Source: Candidatus Omnitrophota bacterium (lineage in GTDB: Bacteria > Omnitrophota > Gorgyraeia > 2-02-FULL-51-18). Taken from it: DNA of 20,691 nucleotides. The translations under genes and the position numbers were made by a program. The stretch lies in the NCBI GenBank assembly GCA_023247935.1, contig JAHFFM010000007.1, positions 1-20,691 of the forward strand. Reading direction: 5' to 3'. Of this stretch, positions 1 through 6,153 are shown one piece after another. The notes below the pieces were generated by a model that saw only the letters and a list, made by a program, of their open reading frames with translations, had not been told where the DNA came from and did not search any database. Numbering within the stretch: the stretch's first letter is position 1; every line of letters starts with the position of its first letter.

Positions 1-196
1 GGGCTTGCCAAGCGTCCTCGAGGGTAGCAATCGATTTGGGAAGAGCTGGGAGGTTTTGTTTGGCCCAGGAGAGATCAGAGTGCTTTGAGAAGAGATCCAG
101 GTGGAGGGGCTTGATCCCGTCTGAGGCATACAAAACCTGCTCCGACAAAAGAAAAAACACCAAAAATGCGGCAATAAACCTGAGTTTAAATCTCAC
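1..196 (-). CDS. N-terminus of a predicted exported protein (cut by window edge)
   Basis: Reading down the minus strand from a GTG at 196-194, 65 codons stay open to the window edge. The product starts MRFKLRFIAAFLVFFLL, a basic n-region followed by a hydrophobic core of about 11 residues. A c-region ending VLYA at residue 24 is a plausible signal peptidase I site, so the protein is probably exported. The mature part seen (SDGIKPLHLDLFSKHSDLSW...) is hydrophilic and I do not recognise it. An in-frame ATG is not available: the ATG just upstream (199-197) overlaps the GTG and runs straight into TGA in its own frame. A purine-rich AAGAAAGATGG precedes the start but is not a strong Shine-Dalgarno. 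It lies downstream of the glycosyltransferase on the same strand, separated by about 370 bases. The function is unknown. Confidence 0.6.
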   Translation of the reverse strand, partial: MRFKLRFIAAFLVFFLLSEQVLYASDGIKPLHLDLFSKHSDLSWAKQNLPALPKSIATLEDAWQA

Positions 197-379
197 ATCC
201 ATCTTTCTTATTCAATTGTTATTCAAACTGGCAATATATTGGGCAAAAAAAGAACTTCTCATATCTTACCTGATGATTGCCGGGAGACAAGGGGCTACTC
301 AAAAAATTTTACTAAAAAATATCTAATTAACATTAATCAATATTTAACTTTTAAAAATTAAACTATTAATCTTTATTTA
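197..379. other. AT-rich gene-free leader region
   Basis: No convincing gene lies here on either strand. Positions 301-379 are very AT-rich, with runs of A and T. They could contain the promoter of the exported-protein gene (minus strand), but no clear pair of -35/-10 boxes with proper spacing stands out. I compared the GC-richer patch 270-300 by eye with common riboswitch cores (c-di-GMP, SAM, preQ1) and saw no match. A plus-strand open frame of 96 codons crosses this region, but it overlaps the signal-peptide gene and looks fortuitous. Confidence 0.4.
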
Positions 380-410
380 AACCCAAATATCGCAATAGAC
401 CGTGGAAGTC

Positions 411-533
411 GGTAGTGGGTCAGTTTGCTCAAATGTCATCCCCGAATGCTTTAATCGGGGATCCAGACAATACGTATCTGGATTCCCGCTAACAGATTGC
501 GGGAATGACAGGGAGGCAAACTGACCCACTACC
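411..533. mobile_element. MITE-like element, 123 bp, with perfect terminal inverted repeats and 8-bp target duplication
   Basis: The ends are perfect 18-bp inverted repeats: GGTAGTGGGTCAGTTTGC at 411-428 and its complement at 516-533. The element is flanked by the direct repeat TGGAAGTC at 403-410 and 534-541, as left by a transposase that duplicates 8 bp (9 if the following shared G is counted). It has no coding capacity, so it would need a transposase supplied elsewhere. Its middle (435-509) is a separate palindrome family. I do not recognise which IS family owns these ends. Confidence 0.75.
435..509. repeat. Palindromic repeat of the GTCATYCCCG...CGGGAATGAC family, copy A
   Basis: This 75-bp unit runs from GTCATCCCCG to CGGGAATGAC. 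It can fold into three small hairpins: CCCCGA/TCGGGG, ATCCAGA/TCTGGAT and CCCGC/GCGGG. Its reverse complement aligns with the repeat at 8796-8856, sharing the order GTCATTCCCGC, TTAGCGGGAA, GATCCCC, ATTAAA and CGGGGATGAC. The two differ mainly in the central spacer. It forms the core of the MITE-like element here. Confidence 0.7.
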
Positions 534-565
534 TGGAAGTCGATGCAACATCTTTGTTCTCACGT

Positions 566-1258
566 CTATTGCAATATTTGGGTTAAAAGAAACTTAATCA
601 AAAAAGACAAAAAACGGACCGTGTCGCGTCCGGGGTGGATATGACTAACCTCATCCCGATACACGGATTCGATGGGAATGGAGCGGATTTTAAGGCCCGC
701 TTTGGACGCCAGAAGAAGCATTTCGGATTCAACCTCAAAGCGTTTTGTTTTAAGCCGTATTTTCGCGGCCGCGTCTTTTGTGAGAGCCCGGAAACCGCAT
801 TGTGTATCCGGGATTTTTTGGCGGGCGATGGCGGAAATGATAAATGACATGAAGCGGTTGGTAACAACACGCACCCACGACATGCCTTTGCGGTCGAACA
901 TGCGGTTGCCAACGACAATGTCCGCCTCTCCCTTTTCAAGGGTCAAAACAAAATTCTCAAGTTCTTCCGGACGATGCTGGCCGTCCGCGTCCATAATAAC
1001 CATCGCGAGATATGGCTGCCCGGCAAACCAGTCAAAACCGCGCTGGATAGCCGCGCCCTTGCCTTCATTCTTGGGAGAAACAACGCAGGCGACCGGAAGA
1101 GAGCGGATTTTTTCGGCCGTTGAATCCGTGGACCCGTCATCCACCACGACCACGGCGTAGCCTCGGGACAAAACGCCTGACACAACGCCCGTGATTTTTT
1201 TTTCTTCGTTATAAGCTGGGATTAAAACGCAGATTTGCGATTTATCGATGACCGTCAT
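566..1258 (-). CDS. Family 2 glycosyltransferase, polyprenyl-phosphate hexosyltransferase (DPM1)-like
   Basis: This is a 230-residue GT-A fold enzyme. Visible motifs are VLIPAYNEE (11-19), VVVDDGSTDST (37-47), the metal-binding DAD at 90-92 within MDADGQHRPE, GNRM (117-120), and DTQCGFRAL (151-159), typical of dolichol/polyprenyl-phosphate mannose or glucose synthases. The family moves a hexose from a nucleotide sugar to a polyprenyl phosphate at the inner membrane face. The protein lacks the C-terminal membrane helices found in some relatives, ending about 20 residues after a hydrophobic stretch. The frame stays open upstream to 1336, but that part lies inside the 1254-1402 repeat and does not resemble the family. 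The ATG at 1258 is the best start, although it sits in the repeat end and has no Shine-Dalgarno. Sugar and acceptor cannot be deduced. Confidence 0.85.
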   Translation of the reverse strand: MTVIDKSQICVLIPAYNEEKKITGVVSGVLSRGYAVVVVDDGSTDSTAEKIRSLPVACVVSPKNEGKGAAIQRGFDWFAGQPYLAMVIMDADGQHRPEELENFVLTLEKGEADIVVGNRMFDRKGMSWVRVVTNRFMSFIISAIARQKIPDTQCGFRALTKDAAAKIRLKTKRFEVESEMLLLASKAGLKIRSIPIESVYRDEVSHIHPGRDTVRFLSFLIKFLLTQILQ

Positions 1259-1402
1259 TGCGAAGCCACGAAGTGGCCGAAGCAATCTTTGTCGCAGAGA
1301 TTGTCCGCCACAAATCCCCGGCGGACTCGTCCGCAACGCTTTTTACGGACGGACTCGCCGACGCTTTGTGGCGAGCTTCGTCGCTTCGCTCCTCGCAATG
1401 AC
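1254..1402. repeat. Interspersed palindromic repeat (GTCATTGCGA family), copy 1
   Basis: The ends GTCATTGCGA (1254-1263) and TCGCAATGAC (1393-1402) are perfect inverted copies. Inside lies another nested inverted pair, GTCCGCCACAAA against TTTGTGGCGAG, and a GGCGGACTCGTCCGC segment. The interior from about 1307 to 1385 is nearly the same as that of the copy at 3593-3767. It fills the whole gap between the AlaC-like gene, whose stop is at 1406-1408, and the glycosyltransferase, whose ATG is inside the repeat's CAATGAC end. Confidence 0.85.
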
Positions 1403-1405
1403 ACA

Positions 1406-2590
1406 TTAGGTTTTGGCGTCAAGAAAAACTTTGATTTTTTTGAGCGCCAATTGAATACGCTCAACGGGCTCGACCAGCGCGAATCGCACGTAGCCTTCGC
1501 CGTATTCGCCAAAACCCGTGCCCGGAGACACCACCACGCCAGCTTCATCCAGCATCAAAGTCGCAAACTCAAGCGCAGTCAAGGCGGAATATTTCGCGGG
1601 AATTCGTGTCCAGACGTAAAAAGTGGCTTTCGGCTTTTCCGTTTTCCAGCCGATCGCGTTCAATCCGTCCACGAGCAGATTTCGGCGTTCCGTATAAAGT
1701 TTAACCATTTTATCGATGCAATCCTGAGGCCCATCGAGCGCCGCGAGCGCCGCTTCTTGAACCGCCCTGAAAATACCAAAATCCAAATAGCTTTTGGTTT
1801 TACCAAGGGTTTTCAAAATATCCGCATTTCCAACAACGTAACCAATGCGCCAGCCGGTCATGTTGTAAGATTTGGACAGCGTGTGAAATTCGATACCGAA
1901 CTCCCGCGAACCTTTGGCCTGCATAAAACTGGGCGCCTTATAACCGTCAAAAACAATGTCGGAATACGTCAAGTCATGCGCGACGATAATGTTTTTGCCT
2001 CTGGCCCATTCAATCGTTTTTTCAAAAAATTTCATATCGCATACGGCGCCGGTCGGGTTATGCGGATAGCTGATGAACAATAATTTCGCCATTTTCGCGA
2101 CTTCGGTAGGAATCGTCGAGTAATCCGGCAAAAAACCTTTTTCCGCGGTGATAGGCACGTTGTACAGAATACCGCCTGCGATCAAAACGCCGTTAAAATG
2201 AGTCGGATAAGCCGGGCTTGGCACAATCGCGATGTCATCGCTGTTCAAAAAAGCGGTCGATAAATGACCGATACCTTCTTTGGAACCGATCAGAGGAAGC
2301 ACTTCCTTATCGGGATCCAGCTCCACATTAAATTTTCTTTTATACATGGCCGCAATCGAACGACGGAGACGTTTTTCCACATCGCCATCGGCACGCGAAT
2401 AGCGGTGATTTTCAGTGATCTGAGCGGACTCGCAAAGTTTATCGATGATGTGTTTCGGCGTCGGCTGATCCGGGCTTCCCATGCCAAAATCCACGACATC
2501 AATCCCTCTTTCGCGAGCGCGTTTTTTCAATTCATCAATAATGGTGAATAAATAAAGCGGTAATCTTTTTAAACGGTTGGCTTCTTGCAT
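1406..2590 (-). CDS. alaC: AlaC-like class I aminotransferase (alanine / LL-diaminopimelate aminotransferase group)
   Basis: A full-length 394-residue PLP-dependent fold-type I aminotransferase. The start MQEANRLKRLPLYLF, then DFGMGSPDQPTP (34-45), HNPTG (177-181), D206, the Schiff-base lysine K240 in TLSKSYNMTGWRIG, and R369 in YVRFAL for the substrate carboxylate are all present. The IGSKEG, VAHDLTYSDIVFDG and IKSY-like segments resemble E. coli AlaC (glutamate-pyruvate transaminase) closely. LL-diaminopimelate aminotransferase (DapL) is a sister group, and a role in lysine/peptidoglycan precursor synthesis is the main alternative. A clear AGGAG lies 4-5 bases before the ATG. It follows lipA closely: the lipA stop TAG overlaps this ribosome binding site. 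Confidence 0.85.
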   Translation of the reverse strand: MQEANRLKRLPLYLFTIIDELKKRARERGIDVVDFGMGSPDQPTPKHIIDKLCESAQITENHRYSRADGDVEKRLRRSIAAMYKRKFNVELDPDKEVLPLIGSKEGIGHLSTAFLNSDDIAIVPSPAYPTHFNGVLIAGGILYNVPITAEKGFLPDYSTIPTEVAKMAKLLFISYPHNPTGAVCDMKFFEKTIEWARGKNIIVAHDLTYSDIVFDGYKAPSFMQAKGSREFGIEFHTLSKSYNMTGWRIGYVVGNADILKTLGKTKSYLDFGIFRAVQEAALAALDGPQDCIDKMVKLYTERRNLLVDGLNAIGWKTEKPKATFYVWTRIPAKYSALTALEFATLMLDEAGVVVSPGTGFGEYGEGYVRFALVEPVERIQLALKKIKVFLDAKT

Positions 2591-2598
2591 TTAAACTC

Positions 2599-3597
2599 CT
2601 AAATATTTATGTCATTGCGAGGAGCCGAAGGCGACGAAGCAATCTTTGCCAAACGCAAAGATTGCCCGCCAAACATCATGGCTCGCAATGACATAAATGA
2701 ATCTTTGGCGTGAAATGAACTTCTCACAAACGGGCCGCTTTCCACCCATAAAAAACCCATTTCCAGGGCTTCTTTTTTGTATTCTTCAAAAACCGCCGGA
2801 GACACATATTCTTCAACCGGCAGCCCGAGAGTGCTTGATTGCAAGTACTGACCAAGAGTCAACATCTGACAACCGGCCGCCTTCAAATCCCTTAACACCT
2901 CAAGAATTTCCTGCCGGGTCTCGCCCAATCCTAACATAAGCCCACTTTTTGTCAAAATTTGCGCCGCGGGAGAAGAATCTCCACCGAAATGACGTCGGAT
3001 TATCCGAAACAGGTCAAGGGATTTTTGATAATCTGCCTGCGGGCGCACCTTCCGGTAAAGTCTCGGAACGGTTTCCACATTATGATTAAAAATATGAGGT
3101 CCGGCCGCTAAAATCGTTTCCACCGCCTCCAGCTGGGTTCGCTTGAAATCAGGCGTCAAAATCTCAATCACCAGCTCCGCGGAGATTTTTTTTAGTTCTT
3201 CAATCACTTGAACAAAATGCGCCGCGCCCTCATCCGGCAAATCATCGCGATTCACGGAAGTCACCACCACATGCCCAAGCCCAAGCAGTCTTGCCGCATG
3301 CGCCACGCGCTTTGGCTCATCCAAATCCAGTACTTCGGGCTTGCCCATACTTACGGAACAAAAACGGCAAGTGCGCGTGCAAACATCGCCCATGATCATA
3401 AAAGTCGCGGTTTTCTGCGAATAACATTCATTGCGATTCGGGCATCGCCCGCTTTCGCAAATCGTGTGCAGACCAAACTCTTTTAAGAGCTCGTCAGTTT
3501 TTGCCGCCTGATGGCCAGGCGACAAATCTTTTCGCAGCCAATCCGGAAGACGGCGCTGTTCCGTGACAATTTTGTGCAAGGGTCGTGACATTGTCAT
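2599..3597 (-). CDS. lipA: Lipoyl synthase (radical SAM)
   Basis: LipA inserts two sulfurs into octanoyl groups on lipoyl domains of 2-oxoacid dehydrogenases and the glycine cleavage H protein. Counting from the ATG at 3597, the auxiliary-cluster cysteines are C47, C52 and C58 (CESGRCPNRNEC). The radical-SAM CxxxCxxC is C73, C77, C80 (CTRTCRFC), and the C-terminal RSS motif is at 292-294 in VRSSFHA. The family normally ends shortly after this point. Here residues 301-332 (from FMSLRAMMFGG) are encoded by the repeat at 2605-2698 and look like an added tail. At the other end, ATG 3597 lies in the end of the repeat 3593-3767, and a second ATG (3591) two codons later may be the original start. 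No Shine-Dalgarno is visible before either. The frame is open up to 3672, but only through repeat sequence. Confidence 0.93.
   Translation of the reverse strand: MTMSRPLHKIVTEQRRLPDWLRKDLSPGHQAAKTDELLKEFGLHTICESGRCPNRNECYSQKTATFMIMGDVCTRTCRFCSVSMGKPEVLDLDEPKRVAHAARLLGLGHVVVTSVNRDDLPDEGAAHFVQVIEELKKISAELVIEILTPDFKRTQLEAVETILAAGPHIFNHNVETVPRLYRKVRPQADYQKSLDLFRIIRRHFGGDSSPAAQILTKSGLMLGLGETRQEILEVLRDLKAAGCQMLTLGQYLQSSTLGLPVEEYVSPAVFEEYKKEALEMGFLWVESGPFVRSSFHAKDSFMSLRAMMFGGQSLRLAKIASSPSAPRNDINI
2605..2698. repeat. Interspersed palindromic repeat (GTCATTGCGA family), short copy inside the lipA 3' end
   Basis: Perfect 17-bp inverted ends lie at 2605-2621 (ATTTATGTCATTGCGAG) and 2682-2698. The core GTCATTGCGA...TCGCAATGAC spans 2611-2692. 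The interior holds AAGCAATCTTTG and its inverted counterpart CAAAGATTG. It is shorter than copies 1254-1402 and 3593-3767 and lacks their GGCGGACTCGTCCGC module. It is translated in the lipA frame as the last ~32 residues. Confidence 0.85.
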
Positions 3598-3767
3598 TGC
3601 GAGCGCAGCGGCCTGCCCGCCAACGCGTTGTGGCGGGAAGCAATCTCTGCAATAGCATAGATTGTCCGCCACAAAACATCGGCGGACTCGTCCGCAAAAC
3701 GATTTGTGGACGGACTCGCCGACGCTTTGTGGCGAGCTTCGTCGCGCTTCGCGCTCCTCGCAATGAC
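3593..3767. repeat. Interspersed palindromic repeat (GTCATTGCGA family), long copy
   Basis: The ends GTCATTGCGAG (3593-3603) and CTCGCAATGAC (3757-3767) are inverted. The segment around 3660-3745 shares GATTGTCCGCCACAAA, GGCGGACTCGTCCGCAA and GGACGGACTCGCCGACGC with the copy at 1254-1402. It fills the space between icd (stop 3776-3778) and lipA, whose ATG is in the CAATGAC end. It can form a long nested hairpin in the icd-lipA message. Confidence 0.85.
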
Positions 3768-3775
3768 ACTGCGTG

Positions 3776-4864
3776 TCACCTCATGGCCTTAATAATCGCG
3801 TCCGCCATTTGGCTTGTGCCCACAGCGGTTGAGTCATTCCTGTCTTTTTTGAGATCATAGGTAACCGAGCGGCCTTCTTTTAAAATCGCGGCGACGGCAT
3901 TTTCTAATTTTTGAGCGGCTTTGGTTTCACCGATATGATCCAGCATTAGAACCGCCGATAAAATCATGGCCGTTGGATTTGCTTTATTCAATCCTTTGTA
4001 TTTCGGAGCGCTTCCATGTGTGGCTTCAAAAAGCGCAATACCTTCGCCGATATTAGCGCCGGGTGCGATGCCCAATCCGCCGATCAATCCGGCGCATAAA
4101 TCAGAAATAATGTCGCCATAAAGATTCGGCAGCACCAGCACGTCGTATTCATGCGGTCTCTGCACCAATTGCATGCTCATGTTGTCCACGATACGGTCTT
4201 CAAACGCGATTTTGCCTTCATATTGCCTGGCAACTTCCTTGGCAACCCTAAGAAACAAGCCGTCCGTGCATTTCATGATATTGGCTTTGTGCACGGCCGT
4301 CACTTTCTTCCGGTTATTTTTAATCGCGGTTTCAAAAGCAAATTTCACGATGCGTTCCGTGGCAAACTGGGAAATCGGCTTGATGCTGATTGCCGGTTTC
4401 GGGTGCATTTTAGCCTTTGGATTAAGTTCTGTAATTTTTTGGACCAAGGTATTGGCCTCAGCCGTGCCCGCGTCAAATTCAATGCCCGAGTAAAGATCTT
4501 CCGTATTTTCACGGACAATGATCAAATTAATCTTATCGAACGGACTGATAATTCCCGGATAAAGTTTGCAGGGGCGAAGACAGGCGTAAAGATCCAATTC
4601 TTTTCGAAGAGCCACGTTCACGGAGCGAAAACCCGAACCGACCGGGGTTGTGATGGGCCCCTTGATGGCGATGCGATTTTTTTTCACGGATTCAAGAACG
4701 TCATCCGGCAGCGGCGTGCCTTTTTTCTCCATAATTTCACTTCCCGCGTGAACGGTTTCCCATTCCACGGACACACCCGTAGCGTCCACACAGCGCTGCA
4801 TAGCCAATGAAACTTCGGGACCAATCCCGTCCCCGGGAATCAACGTAATTTTTCTTTTACTCAT
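3776..4864 (-). CDS. icd: Isocitrate dehydrogenase, short IDH3-like type
   Basis: This 362-residue beta-decarboxylating dehydrogenase converts isocitrate to 2-oxoglutarate and CO2. The S-x-N-x-x-L-R substrate motif (S81, N83, R87), R97, R118, K193 in VHKANIMK, and the metal-binding D227, D251 and D255 are present. SVN rather than the LeuB-type motif argues for isocitrate over 3-isopropylmalate. The length fits IDH3/Thermus-like enzymes rather than the 416-residue E. coli type. The cofactor loop reads EATHGSAPKYKG (280-291), with K288 and Y289 followed later by Y336 and K340. E. coli IDH uses Lys, Tyr, Tyr and Arg at these places to hold the NADP phosphate, so NADP use is possible. I place the start at ATG 4864 rather than GTG 4870, because AGGAG at 4874-4870 overlaps the GTG and is 5 bases from the ATG. 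Confidence 0.9.
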   Translation of the reverse strand: MSKRKITLIPGDGIGPEVSLAMQRCVDATGVSVEWETVHAGSEIMEKKGTPLPDDVLESVKKNRIAIKGPITTPVGSGFRSVNVALRKELDLYACLRPCKLYPGIISPFDKINLIIVRENTEDLYSGIEFDAGTAEANTLVQKITELNPKAKMHPKPAISIKPISQFATERIVKFAFETAIKNNRKKVTAVHKANIMKCTDGLFLRVAKEVARQYEGKIAFEDRIVDNMSMQLVQRPHEYDVLVLPNLYGDIISDLCAGLIGGLGIAPGANIGEGIALFEATHGSAPKYKGLNKANPTAMILSAVLMLDHIGETKAAQKLENAVAAILKEGRSVTYDLKKDRNDSTAVGTSQMADAIIKAMR

Positions 4865-4869
4865 TTCCA

Positions 4870-4874
4870 CTCCT
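4870..4874 (-). promoter_or_regulatory. Ribosome binding site deciding the icd start
   Basis: AGGAG on the minus strand, 5 bases before ATG 4864. Because it overlaps the in-frame GTG at 4870-4868, it rules that GTG out as the likely start. Confidence 0.75.
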
Positions 4875-4905
4875 ATATAATGAGCGTGGGGGTGGGTTGC
4901 GAGTA

Positions 4906-4958
4906 GTGAGTCGTGGGTGAGGATGGGGCAGTTTTTCCCACCCTCATCCTCGCCTCAC
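4906..4958. repeat. Imperfect palindrome at the aspC-icd junction
   Basis: The left arm 4906-4928 and right arm 4937-4958 pair with about four mismatches around an 8-base loop (CAGTTTTT on the plus strand). The right arm includes the aminotransferase stop codon (4955-4957). In minus-strand RNA this makes a GC-rich hairpin, but no U-run follows, so termination is uncertain. The surroundings (4885-4975) are biased to GTGAGG/GAGGATG-like words and may be a decayed repeat. The 90-base gap 4865-4954 contains no gene. Confidence 0.5.
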
Positions 4959-6139
4959 AACTCATCCTCACCCCTTTTTAGACATTGCGCCCAATCAACA
5001 ATCCTTGCAATCCCCTCTTCAATATCTTTTTCACTCGAGGCAAAACTGAACCTCACATGCTTGTCCGAGCCAAAACTTTTTCCGGGGATGACAGCCACAT
5101 GAATTTTCTCTAACAACTGATCGCAGAACGCTTCAGACGCTATCCCCGTTGCTGAAATATCGCAAAACACGTAAAACGCGCCTTCCGGCGTAAATGGTTT
5201 AAAACCTTTCACCGCGGACAAAAGCTCGATCATCCGCTTCATCCGTGTTTCAAATTTCTTTAAAACATCGGCGCGATAACTCTTGGGTAAAGCCAATGCC
5301 GCCACCGCCATTTTTTGACTGATTGAGGTGGGATTGGAAGTCGAGTGATCCTGCAAAATCCCGATTTTTTTTACGGTTTCCGCGTCACCGGCCAAATAAC
5401 CGATTCTCAAACCCGTCATGGAATAACTTTTTGACGTGCCATTCACCACAAAAGTATTTTTCTTAAGTTCGGGACTTAAAGAAGCGATGGACACGTGTTT
5501 GCGGCCGCCATACAAATAATATTCGTAAATTTCATCGCTGATACAAATCAGATTATGCTCAAGCGCGATTTGACCGATTTCACGCAATTCTTTTTCTTCT
5601 AAAATAGCGCCCGTGGGATTGGACGGACTGTTCAAAATCAAAACTTTTGAATGCGGCGTAATCGCTTTTTTAAGCGCTTCCGGTTTTAATCTAAACCCTT
5701 CCGATTGATGAGTGGGTATAAACACCGGTTTAGCGCCGGCCAAATAAGCCATTTCGGGGTAGCTCACCCAATAAGGCGTAGGGATCAAAATCTCATCCCC
5801 GGGGCCACAAAGCACTTGAATCAAATTATAAAGGGAGTGTTTGGCGCCGCAGGAAATCACGACTTGCTCAGGCGTATAATCCAATCCCTGGTCTTCTTTG
5901 AATTTGCGGCATACGGCTTCCCGCAGCTCTGGAATTCCGGAAGTCGGCGTGTATTTGGTAAAACCCGCGGCAAGGCATTTTACGGCCTCGTCTTTTACGG
6001 GCTGAGGGGTGTCAAAATCAGGCTCTCCCGCGCCAAAACTAATAACCGGGAAGCCTTTAGCCTTCATTTCTTTGGCCTTGGACGTAAGCTTGAGCGTGGC
6101 GGAGGGCGAAACCTTGGCCATGCGCTCAGCGAACTTCAT
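4955..6139 (-). CDS. aspC: Aspartate-type aminotransferase, class I subgroup Ib
   Basis: This 394-residue PLP enzyme most likely exchanges amino groups between aspartate and 2-oxoglutarate in the cytoplasm. Visible landmarks are SFGAGEPDFDTP (34-44), YTPTSGIPELREA (63-75), PSNPTG (172-177), D202 and Y205 in SDEIYEYY, the PLP lysine K237 in GTSKSYSMTGLRIGY, and R363 in HVRFSFASS for the alpha-carboxylate. This is the thermophile/Bacillus-like subgroup Ib rather than the E. coli AspC subgroup Ia. Prephenate or other amino-acid specificity cannot be excluded. The ATG is 14 bases past the rplQ stop, so it probably rides on the end of the alpha-operon transcript. No strong Shine-Dalgarno is seen (ACTCCC before the ATG). 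Confidence 0.87.
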   Translation of the reverse strand: MKFAERMAKVSPSATLKLTSKAKEMKAKGFPVISFGAGEPDFDTPQPVKDEAVKCLAAGFTKYTPTSGIPELREAVCRKFKEDQGLDYTPEQVVISCGAKHSLYNLIQVLCGPGDEILIPTPYWVSYPEMAYLAGAKPVFIPTHQSEGFRLKPEALKKAITPHSKVLILNSPSNPTGAILEEKELREIGQIALEHNLICISDEIYEYYLYGGRKHVSIASLSPELKKNTFVVNGTSKSYSMTGLRIGYLAGDAETVKKIGILQDHSTSNPTSISQKMAVAALALPKSYRADVLKKFETRMKRMIELLSAVKGFKPFTPEGAFYVFCDISATGIASEAFCDQLLEKIHVAVIPGKSFGSDKHVRFSFASSEKDIEEGIARIVDWAQCLKRGEDEL

Positions 6140-6153
6140 GGGAGTAAAACGAA

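Larger units (their letters stand above)
380..584. repeat. Long outer inverted repeat (21-bp arms) interrupted by an insertion
   Basis: Arms 380-400 and 564-584 are inverted copies of each other, matching at 20 of 21 positions; one arm reads GTCTATTGCAATATTTGGGTT. The right arm includes the stop codon of the glycosyltransferase (566-568). If the inner element and one target copy (411-541) are removed, the arms enclose a loop of about 32 bases. A hairpin at the end of the glycosyltransferase message is therefore likely. No run of U follows the stem on the minus strand, so it is a poor intrinsic terminator. It may be an older mobile palindrome or an mRNA-end structure. Confidence 0.65.

Noticed and set aside
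36..326. Plus-strand open frame of 96 codons
   Set aside because: It lies opposite a minus-strand frame with a good signal peptide, has no recognisable domain, and most of it crosses AT-rich non-coding sequence.
197..379. Riboswitch leader for the exported-protein gene
   Set aside because: By eye, no known aptamer core or stem arrangement was found. Only AT-rich sequence and a short GC patch are visible.
380..584. Strong rho-independent terminator after the glycosyltransferase
   Set aside because: The stem is long but AT-rich and interrupted by an insertion, and no U-run follows on the minus strand.
1235..2083. Plus-strand open frame of 282 codons
   Set aside because: It lies opposite the AlaC-like aminotransferase and a palindromic repeat. 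The translation is Arg/Phe/His-rich with no family features, as expected of an antisense shadow.
1254..3767. CRISPR array made from the repeated GTCATTGCGA units
   Set aside because: The units are palindromic, of different lengths (about 82-175 bp), separated by whole genes, and have no regular spacers or cas genes nearby.
3585..3860. Plus-strand small protein covering the repeat at 3593-3767
   Set aside because: Most of it is repeat sequence read in reverse, and similar frames occur in other copies. The remaining part is antisense to icd.
4151..4810. Plus-strand open frame of 219 codons
   Set aside because: It is entirely antisense to icd, whose catalytic residues are all present, and its own product has no recognisable motif.
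3776..4864. 3-isopropylmalate dehydrogenase (leuB)
   Set aside because: The substrate loop has SVNVALR, the isocitrate-type S-x-N-x-x-L-R motif, and no leuC, leuD or leuA lies nearby.
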